NCBI GenBank assembly: GCA_965216395.1
Contig: OZ244156.1
Coordinates: 372,001-436,000 of the forward strand
Origin: CAZBXD01 sp965216395
Lineage (GTDB): Bacteria; Pseudomonadota; Alphaproteobacteria; Micavibrionales; SZUA-601
Reading direction: 5' to 3'
Length of the DNA stretch: 64,000 nt
Shown: piece after piece, positions 8,372 through 17,611 of the stretch
Layout of the letters: each line of letters opens with the position of its first letter
How positions within the stretch are numbered: the first letter of the stretch is position 1
Notes under the pieces: model-generated
Database searches by the model: none
What the model saw: the letters and a program-made list of their open reading frames with translations, nothing else
Told to the model about the DNA's origin: nothing
Translations under genes and position numbers: made by a program

Positions 8372-9679
8372 ATGAAATATTTAACACTACGAAACGGATG
8401 GTATATTTATAATCGTCGTGTCCCAAATTGTTATAAAGAATTTGACACACGACAACGAATTAGAATTGCGCTGAATACCAAATGTGAAAAAGTTGCCATG
8501 AAACAACTTCTCATCGTTAATGATGAAGTTGAAAATTATTGGAAACTGCTTGTTAAAGAACAAGAGACGCATTCTATTGATAAATATAAAAGATTGGTCA
8601 CAACTGCCAAACAATTGGGCTTTACTTATGTCCCATCAAGTAAATTAACTGAAATCCCTTGGGAAGATTTCTTATCACGCTTTTTATCTCTTAAAAATCA
8701 TATTCATCAAAAGGAATTGGTTGAAGTTGTTGCAGGAACAGACGACCAAAGGCAATTGCCGTTGTCCGAAGCTTTAGAGCGTTTTTGGCAATATTCCAAA
8801 CCATTATTAATTACTAAAACACCCAATCAACAGCGAATTTGGAAAAATCCACGTAAAAAAGCAGTTCATAACTTTATCAAGCAAGTTGGTGACAAAAATA
8901 TCTTTGAGATTACCAATCTTGATATGATTGCTTTGCGTGATTGGTGGCTAGAGCGTGTACAGAGTGACAATATTAAAGCTGATACGGTCAATAAAGACTT
9001 TACGCATTTAAAGGGCATTCTTGAAACGGTGAATACTCATGAACAGCTTAATATGGATATTGATGTGATTTTCAAAAATATCTATCTCAAAGAAGATAGC
9101 ACATCAACACGATTGCCATTTGAAACTGATTTTATCATCAATGAACTTTTAAACGATGATAATCTTACAGGAATTGAAGATGAAGCAAAATATATTCTTT
9201 ATGCAATGGCTGAAACTGGCGCAAGACCGATTGAATTGCTCAATCTCAATGGCGAAGATATCTTTTTAAATGAAGATATTCCCCATATTTATATTCGTCC
9301 AAGAAAAGGATATTCTCTCAAAACTAAGGATAGTCAACGTAAAATTCCGCTTATTGGCTATGCTTTGAAAGCATTCAGAAAATATCCCAATGGGTTTTCA
9401 AGATATAGAGATAAATCAAGTCAGTTTTCACATTATATCAATGCGTTCTTGCGTGAAAAGAAATTAAGACCCACCTTAGATCATACGCTTTACTCACTAC
9501 GCCATAGTTTTCAAGATAGGCTTACAGAACATGAAATTCCCGATCGTATTCAGTGTCAATTGATGGGGCATTCATTCAAAGCGAAAGGGCGTGTCACTTA
9601 TGGTAAGGGTGCTAGTTTAAAGCATTTGAATGAAGTTATGAAGCGGATTAGTTTGTATGATAAAATATTTTCACATTAA
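8372..9679 (+). CDS. Tyrosine recombinase (integrase) of the tRNA-Ser element
   Basis: Site-specific integrase that should insert and excise the element at tRNA-Ser. I start it at ATG 8372 (MKYLTLRNGWYIYNRRVP), preceded by GAGGTG; the frame is open upstream but that part is not protein-like. This gives 435 aa. The N-terminus resembles the short DUF6538-type arm-binding region of proteobacterial integrases; a core-binding helical domain follows (about 110-230). The catalytic domain shows ETGARPIELLNL (Arg I, about 284), the LYSLRHSF box (about 376), MGHSF (about 399) and the likely nucleophile in VTYGKG (about 409). Its position directly after the attachment site supports the role. Confidence 0.93.
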   Translation: MKYLTLRNGWYIYNRRVPNCYKEFDTRQRIRIALNTKCEKVAMKQLLIVNDEVENYWKLLVKEQETHSIDKYKRLVTTAKQLGFTYVPSSKLTEIPWEDFLSRFLSLKNHIHQKELVEVVAGTDDQRQLPLSEALERFWQYSKPLLITKTPNQQRIWKNPRKKAVHNFIKQVGDKNIFEITNLDMIALRDWWLERVQSDNIKADTVNKDFTHLKGILETVNTHEQLNMDIDVIFKNIYLKEDSTSTRLPFETDFIINELLNDDNLTGIEDEAKYILYAMAETGARPIELLNLNGEDIFLNEDIPHIYIRPRKGYSLKTKDSQRKIPLIGYALKAFRKYPNGFSRYRDKSSQFSHYINAFLREKKLRPTLDHTLYSLRHSFQDRLTEHEIPDRIQCQLMGHSFKAKGRVTYGKGASLKHLNEVMKRISLYDKIFSH

Positions 9680-9682
9680 AAT

Positions 9683-10585
9683 TTATCTCAAATGATTATC
9701 AAACATAAAGAAATACCATTTATTTTCTAATATTCTAACACACCCGTACTTTGAATTATTAGAAAGAAATTCAGCAAAGTAGTCTTCCAAACTAATTTGT
9801 TTATTTTTAAGATTGATTTCGATATCTTCATCTAACACAAACCACTTTTTTTCTTTTAAATAATTAATCATCAAACTCCTATCTTCTCTCATTTCATCGA
9901 ATTCTTTTGAAAAGTATTCCAATTCATTTGCTAATACTAATCTAACTTTTTTTAATTCATTTAGATAATTTGAATGTGGATAAATACTATGAGCTATGAA
10001 TAAATTTAAGAGATGTTTCTTACTAACTTTATAGTTATTAATAGGGTCTTTTATTAAAACTTTTTCATCTGTAACCTTATAAATTTTTTGAGAATATTTT
10101 GACTTACTGGTTAACTCCTTTTTTAAATAGCCAAAAAATTGATTTTCGTCAGGATAAATATCAATTAGCCTATCTATACGCTCAACTGCGGAAAAGTACT
10201 CCGCGCTTTTTAAGTCTTTAGATATTTTAGAATATATATGCTTTTTGTGAGCATCTTCAATGTGAGTATAATGAAAATATCTAGCTCTTAAAATATTCCT
10301 GAAATTATTATAATTGACTAAAGTAAATATTAAAACCAAGATTAATAAAATTCGTTTGTATTTGTAATTAGTTAACTTTTGTTTTAGAACATCTAACTTA
10401 TAAAATATTAACCCTAACACAAATAGTAAGATCAATTCAGGAATTGCATTTTTTAATACTGTAATTATAAAATCATAATTGTTACTCTTAATAGCATCTG
10501 GGGCTAAAGCTTGAATTACTAATAATAAACCAGAAATAAATGAGAATAAAATACCTGCACGCTTAATTACAATATCAAAATTCAT
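9683..10585 (-). CDS. Hypothetical membrane protein, second gene of a cargo pair
   Basis: 300 aa, very AT-rich DNA, no recognised domain. Two hydrophobic spans lie near the N-terminus (about residues 10-28 and 45-62) and a third at about 80-95; the remaining two thirds is soluble, helical and rich in K, E, Y and N. It starts 4 bp after the 371-aa gene at 10590, so the pair forms an operon. The stop is 3 bp from the integrase stop (convergent). Unusual base composition and position suggest recently acquired cargo; a defence or sensing role would be speculation. Confidence 0.6.
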   Translation of the reverse strand: MNFDIVIKRAGILFSFISGLLLVIQALAPDAIKSNNYDFIITVLKNAIPELILLFVLGLIFYKLDVLKQKLTNYKYKRILLILVLIFTLVNYNNFRNILRARYFHYTHIEDAHKKHIYSKISKDLKSAEYFSAVERIDRLIDIYPDENQFFGYLKKELTSKSKYSQKIYKVTDEKVLIKDPINNYKVSKKHLLNLFIAHSIYPHSNYLNELKKVRLVLANELEYFSKEFDEMREDRSLMINYLKEKKWFVLDEDIEINLKNKQISLEDYFAEFLSNNSKYGCVRILENKWYFFMFDNHLR

Positions 10586-10589
10586 AATT

Positions 10590-11705
10590 TCAAAATTTTA
10601 TTTTATCTATTGTTTTTGTAATATCTCTGCTATTATCTTTTATCGAATTGTCTGTATCATTAAAATAAGCTTTAGGCGGATTTTTCAAAAAATCAATATA
10701 ATGTTTGATATCTGTTGATAAATTAGAATTTTTTGTTTTGTTTAAAATCAATGTAAGTTGTTTAATCCTAATATTTTTATTCTTTAACTTTCCATTGTGA
10801 CAGTCCCAAAATAGGCATCTAGCTAGCAAATGCATATTTAACTGTTTAAGAAATTTATTATTTTTGTTAACGCTATTTACTTTTTTAAATACAGTGAAAG
10901 CATCTTCTATTTTATTTTCTTTTAGCAAAGAAACTCCTTTTAAATACAAGGAGATTGGATAAAATTTAGATTTTTCTGTTATTTCTATTTTATCAATATT
11001 CCTTTTAGATATTATTTTATAACCGTTATTATATTCAAAAATATCTAGTATTTGTTCTCCATCTTTAAAATGGGTATCAAAATATTCTTGATTTTCTAGA
11101 ATACATTTTAAAATCATACATTCATCAACAGTGTGTAATCTTCTTAAGGGATCAGTATCATCGAGTAAAATCCTATCAAAAGCTTTATTAATAAACCATT
11201 TTGCTCTTGAAAATTGATGTACTCTTATCAAATTCCAAGCTGGTCTTAAATAAAAATTTCTTATATATCTCTCAAAATCTATGAAATTAGATGTAAATAA
11301 TTCATAATCAGAAACTATATAATTAAGGATTTTTTCTTCGGCATCATACTCAGCCTTTGACAATAAAAAAGACGTCATTTCAAAAATATCACTGAATTTA
11401 TTCTTTTCATAAAACCTCTCAAGCTCTGGAAACTTTTTTCTAATCTTTAAAACCTCATCGGGTTCAATAAAATTCTGCTCATATAAGTAGTAATCATTCT
11501 CCTCTAAATAGTATGCTATCGAGCTAAAACCTAAATCATTTCTGAAGTATTTTGGTCTTTGTATTGAGTAGCTTAAATTTTCAAGGTTTTCACTTCGTAA
11601 ATAATCTATAAGCTTTTTCAAGACATTATCTGAAATATAGAATACACCATAAAGTGCAATGAAAATGGGAATTACTTTTTTAAGTAATAAATTAGAATAT
11701 TTCAT
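10590..11705 (-). CDS. Hypothetical membrane-anchored protein, first gene of a cargo pair
   Basis: 371 aa with a single N-terminal hydrophobic segment (VIPIFIALYGVFYI, about residues 11-24) followed by a long helical region. Alternating aromatic and charged residues, for example in the stretch about 255-300 (YLKGVSLLKENKIEDAFTVF), recall tetratricopeptide-like repeats, but I cannot confirm this. Co-directional with the 300-aa membrane protein. The DNA is the most AT-rich in the window, with codon use unlike the relaxase genes beside it. Function unknown. Confidence 0.6.
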   Translation of the reverse strand: MKYSNLLLKKVIPIFIALYGVFYISDNVLKKLIDYLRSENLENLSYSIQRPKYFRNDLGFSSIAYYLEENDYYLYEQNFIEPDEVLKIRKKFPELERFYEKNKFSDIFEMTSFLLSKAEYDAEEKILNYIVSDYELFTSNFIDFERYIRNFYLRPAWNLIRVHQFSRAKWFINKAFDRILLDDTDPLRRLHTVDECMILKCILENQEYFDTHFKDGEQILDIFEYNNGYKIISKRNIDKIEITEKSKFYPISLYLKGVSLLKENKIEDAFTVFKKVNSVNKNNKFLKQLNMHLLARCLFWDCHNGKLKNKNIRIKQLTLILNKTKNSNLSTDIKHYIDFLKNPPKAYFNDTDNSIKDNSRDITKTIDKIKF

Positions 11706-11822
11706 TCATTATAAATTTTACTTTTTTTGATTTAAATAGAAACTAAATTATTAATTAAAACAAAACAAGCATTACGGTTTACCGTAATAAATAAATGTTT
11801 TCTATTAAAGTTAAAAAATATA

Positions 11823-14432
11823 TCATCTCCTCATCAACTCCAAAGCACCTATTCTGTCACCTGATTGTTTGGTGGCATTGAGGAGTTCTTGCTTATCGTC
11901 GGTATAGATTGTCACGGCTTCACGTCCTCGTGAAACACTGACGTAAAATTGTTTTTGGTTTGAAGCGTTGAATGTTACGGTAGGTTGATTAATGAGAACA
12001 TGGTCAACGGTTTTACCCTGTGCGCTGTAAGATGTATTAGCATAAGCATAGTCAAAATTCCCATGTCTTTTATTTAAGATTATTGGACTGGTTTTATGGC
12101 TTGTTTCTTTAGTAGTTTTAATATTTCCATCTTTGGTAAAGCCAACCACTTTAAGAACTGTACCATTATCAAGACGCTTGCCTTTCATATCATAACTGTT
12201 TTTGGTTATTCTGATTTCATCACCACGACTTAAATCAATTGGGCATGGTCGATACAAATCAAAATAACGTGTCTTATTAAGTGGTAATTCGTGATTATTT
12301 CCTTGAATATCTGTGACAATTACACGTCCTTGATGATTATCCACAATTTGTAAAACACTGCCTCTTTTGATATTTTTTAGGTTTTGATGTGCTTGAATAA
12401 TCAACCCCTTTTGATAATGACGCACATCTTGCTTATCCCCATCTGTTAAATACAGGCTTTGATAAGTAGTAAAATTCTTTTGCCTTTTACCGATGTAGTT
12501 CAGAGTTTTAAGCTTTTCACGAATACCTAAATTAAGTTCTCTGACATGATTGCGTGTTGGCGATATCACGAGAACAGATTTTTTCTGACCTTTCAGATCA
12601 ATATAATCACTTATCAAGCTTTCAGATATTTTATCAATAGGAAGCTCAATGATTGAATTGTTTTCATCCAGTTGCGTAAAACCTTGCTCAATATTGCCCT
12701 GACTAATGGCATAAACTGCTTGTTTATAGCTTTCTTGTTTCTGTCTGAATATTTCATTGAGTGAAACATATGGAATTTGTCCAATCGTTTGTAAAATCCG
12801 CATAGCATCGCCTCTTTGTACGGCGCTATGTTGTCTTGGATCACCAACAAAAATAACACGCGCTTGTTTTTCTTCCGCCAGTTCCAAAATCAGATTTGCA
12901 TCTTGCGCGCCAAGCATACCCGCCTCATCAATCAAAATAACTTGTCCTTGGATGTCGTGTTGGATTGTCTCATTATTAAGCAGTTGAAACACCGTATCAG
13001 CATGTTCAAATCCCTCATGGCGTAAAACATCACGTGACGCTGTCGCAGTCGGCGCAAAAATGGAAACTTTAAAACCTTGATATTCAATAAAAGGGATGAG
13101 GGTTTTAAACAGCGTGGTTTTACCTGTTCCTGCGCCACCGCGCACCATTGTCAGAAAATCTTTTGAACGCATGATATGTTTAAGAGCTTTTTGTTGTTCA
13201 TTTCCAAGATGTAATTCTAGGGTTTCATCAAAACGCTCATCAAAGGCAGGGTATTTACCAATCCCGCGACGGGCAATATCAATCATCTGTTTTTCTTCAT
13301 CATGGACTTTATGGCTTGTGTAGAGATATTGTGTCCCAGATTTAACCTTAAAGAGTTTAGTATTATTGGCAAACTTTTCGTCAATTGCCGCTAATGTGAC
13401 ATCCTTATTATCTATCGCATAATAATAGGCATGGGTTAAAATCTGTGTTTTACGCCTTACAGAATTACGGGTAAAAGATTTTTCAATAGCAAAATTAACC
13501 GTTTTATGTGCGTTCAAATCAAGATTTTGTGTGGGTTGTTCTTCGGGTTCATCATCAATGCCATATTCGGTTAGTTGGTCTTGCCATTGTTCTTTTAATT
13601 GTGGAAGCGTTAGCGTATTATTCTTGCGCTGTCTAGTTTGTGCGCCAAGTTGGTCTAGAGCTTTAGCATTGGTAATATTCTTAGACTTGGCGACTTCGCC
13701 AATCAAATTGGTGCGTTTTGAAAAAAGCGCGATGGCATTTTTGGGAACAACCGATAGTTCAAAACCATTACTGGTTTTTCGAATACCATAGCCCAATTCA
13801 CTGTAACGGTCGGCTAAACGCTTTAAAAATCGAGCTTGGTAATAAGGCATATCTTTTTTAATCTGATAAAATTGTCCTGCTTTAAAGCGTTGTTCAACCT
13901 CATCATAGGTAGTATTAAAGACAAAAATATGCTGATGAACGTGGCAATCGGGCGCAAAATTTTCAACAGGGCGGGCGGTCAAATGAGTAAAGTCACACCA
14001 AATCATTTCGCCTGTGACACGATCATCATTTTTACCATGTTTGCGGATGCGTGTTTGGGTTGCAGTTTCGATTTCCAACATGGTTTCATAAACACAAGTT
14101 TGAAAGGCTTGTAAGATAGTTTTATCAAGTGTTATCCCATAAAGAATAGACACAGATTTAGGACAATGGAAACTTATATCATAACCAACGCGTCGATAAT
14201 CAAATGTTCTTGGTGTTAAGGCTTGTCCAGTTTGGGGATTGATATTATCGCACAATAAATCAAAAGTTGATTTTATGATGGGCTTATCCTTTAAATCAAG
14301 TCGTTCGGCAATTTTACCGTAAAAATGACCGCTTGATTCTTGCCCCTCAATATAATAATCCGCCTTTGATAAAGAGGAAGCAAAATAAGTTTTTGTTTGG
14401 ACAATATTACTTGATTGGTGCATACGTATCAT
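11823..14432 (-). CDS. MobF-family conjugative relaxase with helicase domain (TraA/TrwC-like)
   Basis: Relaxase-helicase that nicks oriT and unwinds the transferred strand. I place the start at ATG 14432, eight bases after AAGGAG (869 aa); a GTG three codons upstream sits on the Shine-Dalgarno itself. N-terminal TrwC domain: catalytic tyrosine candidates at residues 16 and 26-27 (SKADYYIEG) and the metal-binding histidine triad in DCHVHQHIF (about 160-168). The RecD-like helicase part has Walker A GGAGTGKTT (about 434) and Walker B ILIDEAGML (about 500). The C-terminus shows the UvrD/RecD-type YAYANTSYSAQGKT and VSRGREAVTIYT motifs. It is shorter than R388 TrwC. Confidence 0.92.
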   Translation of the reverse strand: MIRMHQSSNIVQTKTYFASSLSKADYYIEGQESSGHFYGKIAERLDLKDKPIIKSTFDLLCDNINPQTGQALTPRTFDYRRVGYDISFHCPKSVSILYGITLDKTILQAFQTCVYETMLEIETATQTRIRKHGKNDDRVTGEMIWCDFTHLTARPVENFAPDCHVHQHIFVFNTTYDEVEQRFKAGQFYQIKKDMPYYQARFLKRLADRYSELGYGIRKTSNGFELSVVPKNAIALFSKRTNLIGEVAKSKNITNAKALDQLGAQTRQRKNNTLTLPQLKEQWQDQLTEYGIDDEPEEQPTQNLDLNAHKTVNFAIEKSFTRNSVRRKTQILTHAYYYAIDNKDVTLAAIDEKFANNTKLFKVKSGTQYLYTSHKVHDEEKQMIDIARRGIGKYPAFDERFDETLELHLGNEQQKALKHIMRSKDFLTMVRGGAGTGKTTLFKTLIPFIEYQGFKVSIFAPTATASRDVLRHEGFEHADTVFQLLNNETIQHDIQGQVILIDEAGMLGAQDANLILELAEEKQARVIFVGDPRQHSAVQRGDAMRILQTIGQIPYVSLNEIFRQKQESYKQAVYAISQGNIEQGFTQLDENNSIIELPIDKISESLISDYIDLKGQKKSVLVISPTRNHVRELNLGIREKLKTLNYIGKRQKNFTTYQSLYLTDGDKQDVRHYQKGLIIQAHQNLKNIKRGSVLQIVDNHQGRVIVTDIQGNNHELPLNKTRYFDLYRPCPIDLSRGDEIRITKNSYDMKGKRLDNGTVLKVVGFTKDGNIKTTKETSHKTSPIILNKRHGNFDYAYANTSYSAQGKTVDHVLINQPTVTFNASNQKQFYVSVSRGREAVTIYTDDKQELLNATKQSGDRIGALELMRR

Positions 14433-14603
14433 AGAAATCACTCCTTAAATTAATCATGAAGTGATTATTTACCCTATCTATAATGAGGGTGGTACGCACA
14501 GTCTGTACTCATAAATAAGGTTAATGTAATTTTTAACGCAGTGCTTTTATTTCTTTATGAATGAGTATGCAAAGTAAAATTTTAGGGGGATTTAAATTTC
14601 TTG

Positions 14604-14671
14604 CACTGCAAAATTTAAGAATTTTTGCAGTGTTATGATATGTCAGACATCTCCCCGCGTTTTTTAGCGGG
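14604..14671. repeat. Inverted repeats upstream of the MobF relaxase (candidate oriT or regulatory site)
   Basis: CACTGCAAAA (14604-14613) and TTTTGCAGTG (14623-14632) form a perfect 10-bp inverted repeat with a 9-bp loop. A second hairpin, CCCGC (14654-14658) with GCGGG (14667-14671), follows. They lie in the 275-bp gene-free stretch between the relaxase start and the nuclease gene. Position suggests a relaxase nic region or a control site; no known nic sequence is recognised. Confidence 0.4.
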
Positions 14672-14716
14672 CGTGATTTTCAAAATAAACCTAACGTTTT
14701 TTCGAATAAAGAAACT

Positions 14717-16417
14717 CTATTTTATGTTCTTCTCAATTTCTAGAACATCGAATATTTTTTTAAGAGGGTATTTATCTTTATTATTAGGATAAATATTGCT
14801 AACATAACGTTCAAATGGTAAATTCATTTTAGCCATATCATTCTCATCGTATTTTTTATTGAATTTTCTTTCAAAACGCTTCAAATATTGAAAATAACCA
14901 TCCGCTAGTTCTCTTATATCAAAATGTGGCAGTTGATGAATTTTTTCTATTAAAAAAGATATGTTCATGAAAAGTAAATTCTCTATCTTTTTAAAAGTAT
15001 TAGTCAAATCTTTCTCTAAGTTTAATCTTGCTTTGAATTCACCATTCAGATAACGATTAACTCCTGGCATACTAAAGAAATTATCTGTATAGATTATTAT
15101 TGGATATATTATAAGATTTCTTTGCTTCAACTTTAATTCTTTATAGCTTTTGTCCTCAAATGGCTTATCCATAAGTTTTTTTAATTGCTTAACAATCTGT
15201 CCTGTTCCTTTTGATTTTGTATTATATTTGGTATCGATGGCACTTTTAATTTTTTCATAATCTAAAGAATTAATTGCCTTAGCAGGAAAATAGGCATCTT
15301 TGATTTCGAAAAGAAAAATAAATTTCCCAAATCTGTAATATGCATCGGGGAAACCATCATTTTTGTAATCATCAAATTTTAAGATTGAATGTTTCTTATT
15401 CAAATAATGAGAAAGGACTTTTTTAAAAATATGATCTTCAGTTACTTCTTGACCTAAAAAATTTTTAAAATCCGGAAAATTTTTAAATTTTGGATTATCA
15501 GCAATTCCGGAGCTTGCATAAAAATCAAAAACTAATCCCTCATAAGTTTTATTAATAATAAAATTCCAATTAAAGACAAAAAACTTATTCGGTTGTATTT
15601 CAATTAAAGGTGATTGTTTTAGACCATTGAAATTCTTTTTATCTTTTACATACTCTTTTTGATATTCATCAAGTTTTAAAGTGAAATTTTCGAGTATTCT
15701 CTCTGTAATATCTCCTTTTTTGATTACAAAGGGTGTTGAGTCTTTATCTGAAATATCTTTTGACCAACTCGCTTGCAATGTATTTGTTATTGTCATTATA
15801 TAATGCCAATAACTTTCTTTTTGATTATATCTCGTAAATGCATCAACATAGCCGTCAAATTCTGGATGTTTTTTTAGAACATTAAAAAACACAAGCGAGC
15901 GAATAAGATTATGCATTGGTCTAATATGATGATTAACCTCATATTGATCTATAAAAGTAGGCCATGTTTTTACTTGAAAAAATTCGCCATTATCGTCATT
16001 TGAATTAAATGAATGCTCATATCTTTTATTTATCGTACTGGTAATTACTAAATATGCTTTAAAAAAATTCAATTCTTGTTCTGGTGTAGTGTCTACAATT
16101 GAAAAATCACGATAATTTATTAATTCATAATGAATGAATTCTAAGCTATATCTAATACTAAAAATATCAACTCTTTGTTCAGTTTCATATTTTGAAAGTC
16201 GATCTAAAATTCGATTTCTTAAAACACTATCAAATCGTCTAGAAATTAAATCAAAAAGTTTTCTTTGAGTTGCTCTTTTACCCAAAAACAACTCAGCATT
16301 AATAAGGCAAAGCATACTAAGTGTCACATTCGATGGAATATCTTTTAGTAAATCTGTTAATTTTGGTATCTCATCATCGAAAATATCTGAGTAGGTAGGT
16401 GTAATAATAAATTCCAA
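14717..16417 (-). CDS. Putative PD-(D/E)XK-type nuclease, cargo
   Basis: 566 aa without a recognised named family. The supporting motif is FPDAYYRFGKFIFLFEIKDA: an aspartate at about residue 356, then a hydrophobic strand and E-x-K at about 370-372, the pattern of the restriction-endonuclease-like fold, followed by a helix with a conserved-looking GTGQIVKQLKKLM. The N-terminal 300 residues are helical. The first possible start in frame near the upstream gene is TTG at 16417, with no ribosome-binding site; an ATG occurs 35 codons later. It follows the 254-aa coiled-coil gene by 11 bp, so the two probably act together. DNA substrate and a defence role are inferences. Confidence 0.6.
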   Translation of the reverse strand: MEFIITPTYSDIFDDEIPKLTDLLKDIPSNVTLSMLCLINAELFLGKRATQRKLFDLISRRFDSVLRNRILDRLSKYETEQRVDIFSIRYSLEFIHYELINYRDFSIVDTTPEQELNFFKAYLVITSTINKRYEHSFNSNDDNGEFFQVKTWPTFIDQYEVNHHIRPMHNLIRSLVFFNVLKKHPEFDGYVDAFTRYNQKESYWHYIMTITNTLQASWSKDISDKDSTPFVIKKGDITERILENFTLKLDEYQKEYVKDKKNFNGLKQSPLIEIQPNKFFVFNWNFIINKTYEGLVFDFYASSGIADNPKFKNFPDFKNFLGQEVTEDHIFKKVLSHYLNKKHSILKFDDYKNDGFPDAYYRFGKFIFLFEIKDAYFPAKAINSLDYEKIKSAIDTKYNTKSKGTGQIVKQLKKLMDKPFEDKSYKELKLKQRNLIIYPIIIYTDNFFSMPGVNRYLNGEFKARLNLEKDLTNTFKKIENLLFMNISFLIEKIHQLPHFDIRELADGYFQYLKRFERKFNKKYDENDMAKMNLPFERYVSNIYPNNKDKYPLKKIFDVLEIEKNIK

Positions 16418-16428
16418 ATTATATATTT

Positions 16429-17193
16429 TTAACGTTTAAAACCACGATCACGTTTTTGTTCAATCTCATTTTGGTTCTCTTTGAACTGGCTTTCTCTTAG
16501 CTTTTCGTAGGCTTGGTCAAGCTTATTATTTGTCATTTCAAGCTTATGTTCTTCAAAATCCTTCAATTTTTCATTCGGTATTTCTTGTGATTGATCAAAC
16601 TTATTATTTTGCTCTTGAAGCTTTTCTTGATTTTGTAATTGATCAATTGGACTGTTTGTTTTTTTTATCCTTTCTTCGCTACTATTTCTTTCTTTATGAT
16701 ATTCTAGTGAGTCATTTGCTACTTCTTGTGATTGATCGAGAGTTTTATTTTGTTTTATTCGTTTATCATATCTGACAATGTCATTTTTGTTTTCTCTAAA
16801 TGGCTGTAGTTTTCGATTGTTTATAACTTCGTCACGCCCTTTTTCAATAAAGGTTGGTAATTCATTCGTAGAAAATTCTTTTAACTTATCTACTAATTCA
16901 TCGCCACCCATTTCCTTACAGTGGTCATGAGCAACTTTTTCTATCTTTTTAGCATTCTGATCTAACTGTTCTTTGAAGCGTTTCTCTCTACTCTTTTTAT
17001 CCTTTGATTTGTCAAGTTTATAGGTTCTTGGCGGTAATTTTTTAGCCCAACTAGGCTTTGGCGTATAGTCTAGCTTATTATAAGTCGTGTCCTTATGATA
17101 ATCCGCTTCAATTTGTTTTCTCTCATCTAAAAGCTCTTTAATTTCAATAAGATTTCTTAGAACATCCCTTAATTCATTATAGTTTGTTGACAC
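16429..17193 (-). CDS. Charged coiled-coil protein with internal repeats
   Basis: 254 aa from a GTG at 17193, very rich in K, E, N and Q, with no hydrophobic core evident. The C-terminal half (about 150-250) holds at least four imperfect copies of a unit of about 22 residues around N-x-K/P-x-[LIF]-D-Q-[SAL] (for example NKTLDQSQEVAN, NNKFDQSQEIPN, NNKLDQAYEKLR). Such repeats suggest an extended coiled coil. It is the first gene of a two-gene unit with the putative nuclease at 14717. It could be a partner or scaffold for that enzyme. No family recognised. Confidence 0.55.
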   Translation of the reverse strand: MSTNYNELRDVLRNLIEIKELLDERKQIEADYHKDTTYNKLDYTPKPSWAKKLPPRTYKLDKSKDKKSREKRFKEQLDQNAKKIEKVAHDHCKEMGGDELVDKLKEFSTNELPTFIEKGRDEVINNRKLQPFRENKNDIVRYDKRIKQNKTLDQSQEVANDSLEYHKERNSSEERIKKTNSPIDQLQNQEKLQEQNNKFDQSQEIPNEKLKDFEEHKLEMTNNKLDQAYEKLRESQFKENQNEIEQKRDRGFKR

Positions 17194-17239
17194 TTGATAA
17201 GTTTTATGTTAAGTTACAATAATTAATTGAGGTGCAAAA

Positions 17240-17611
17240 ATGAGCGAGTTTGTGGAAACACCAGAAAGATTAAAAGCCTACAATACAGAAAATATCGAGT
17301 TTAAAGACAAGGCTCGAAGACTTATCATTAAAGAATTAGGATTTGAACCGAACCTTAGAGCTTCTTTAGGATTTGAATTACTGATAAGACATATGTTAAA
17401 AAATGTTTACATAGGTAAGCTTTCGAAAAAAAAGCTTAGACAGCATTTATTAGTTTTGTGTAATGCCACACGAGATAGTATTAGACGAGAATGCCCCGAA
17501 CAAGTTTATCTCTTAGAGAAAAAACGTCCTAGCGTTTCTTACCTCTATCTTGGGCTTGGTTTTCTCGGGCTTTGTCTTCTTGGTGTTCTAGCATTTTTTT
17601 GGTTTGGCTAA
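17240..17611 (+). CDS. Small tail-anchored membrane protein, unknown function
   Basis: 123 aa, preceded by GAGGTG five bases before the ATG, which supports translation. Residues 1-95 are soluble and helical with many R and K. The last 27 residues (YLYLGLGFLGLCLLGVLAFFWFG) form one membrane span at the extreme C-terminus, giving a tail-anchored topology. Its final 83 bp overlap, in antisense, the 3' end of the convergent relaxase gene; the membrane helix is encoded opposite the relaxase's charged tail. It is divergent from the coiled-coil gene at 16429. A part in mobilization is suggested only by location. Confidence 0.65.
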   Translation: MSEFVETPERLKAYNTENIEFKDKARRLIIKELGFEPNLRASLGFELLIRHMLKNVYIGKLSKKKLRQHLLVLCNATRDSIRRECPEQVYLLEKKRPSVSYLYLGLGFLGLCLLGVLAFFWFG

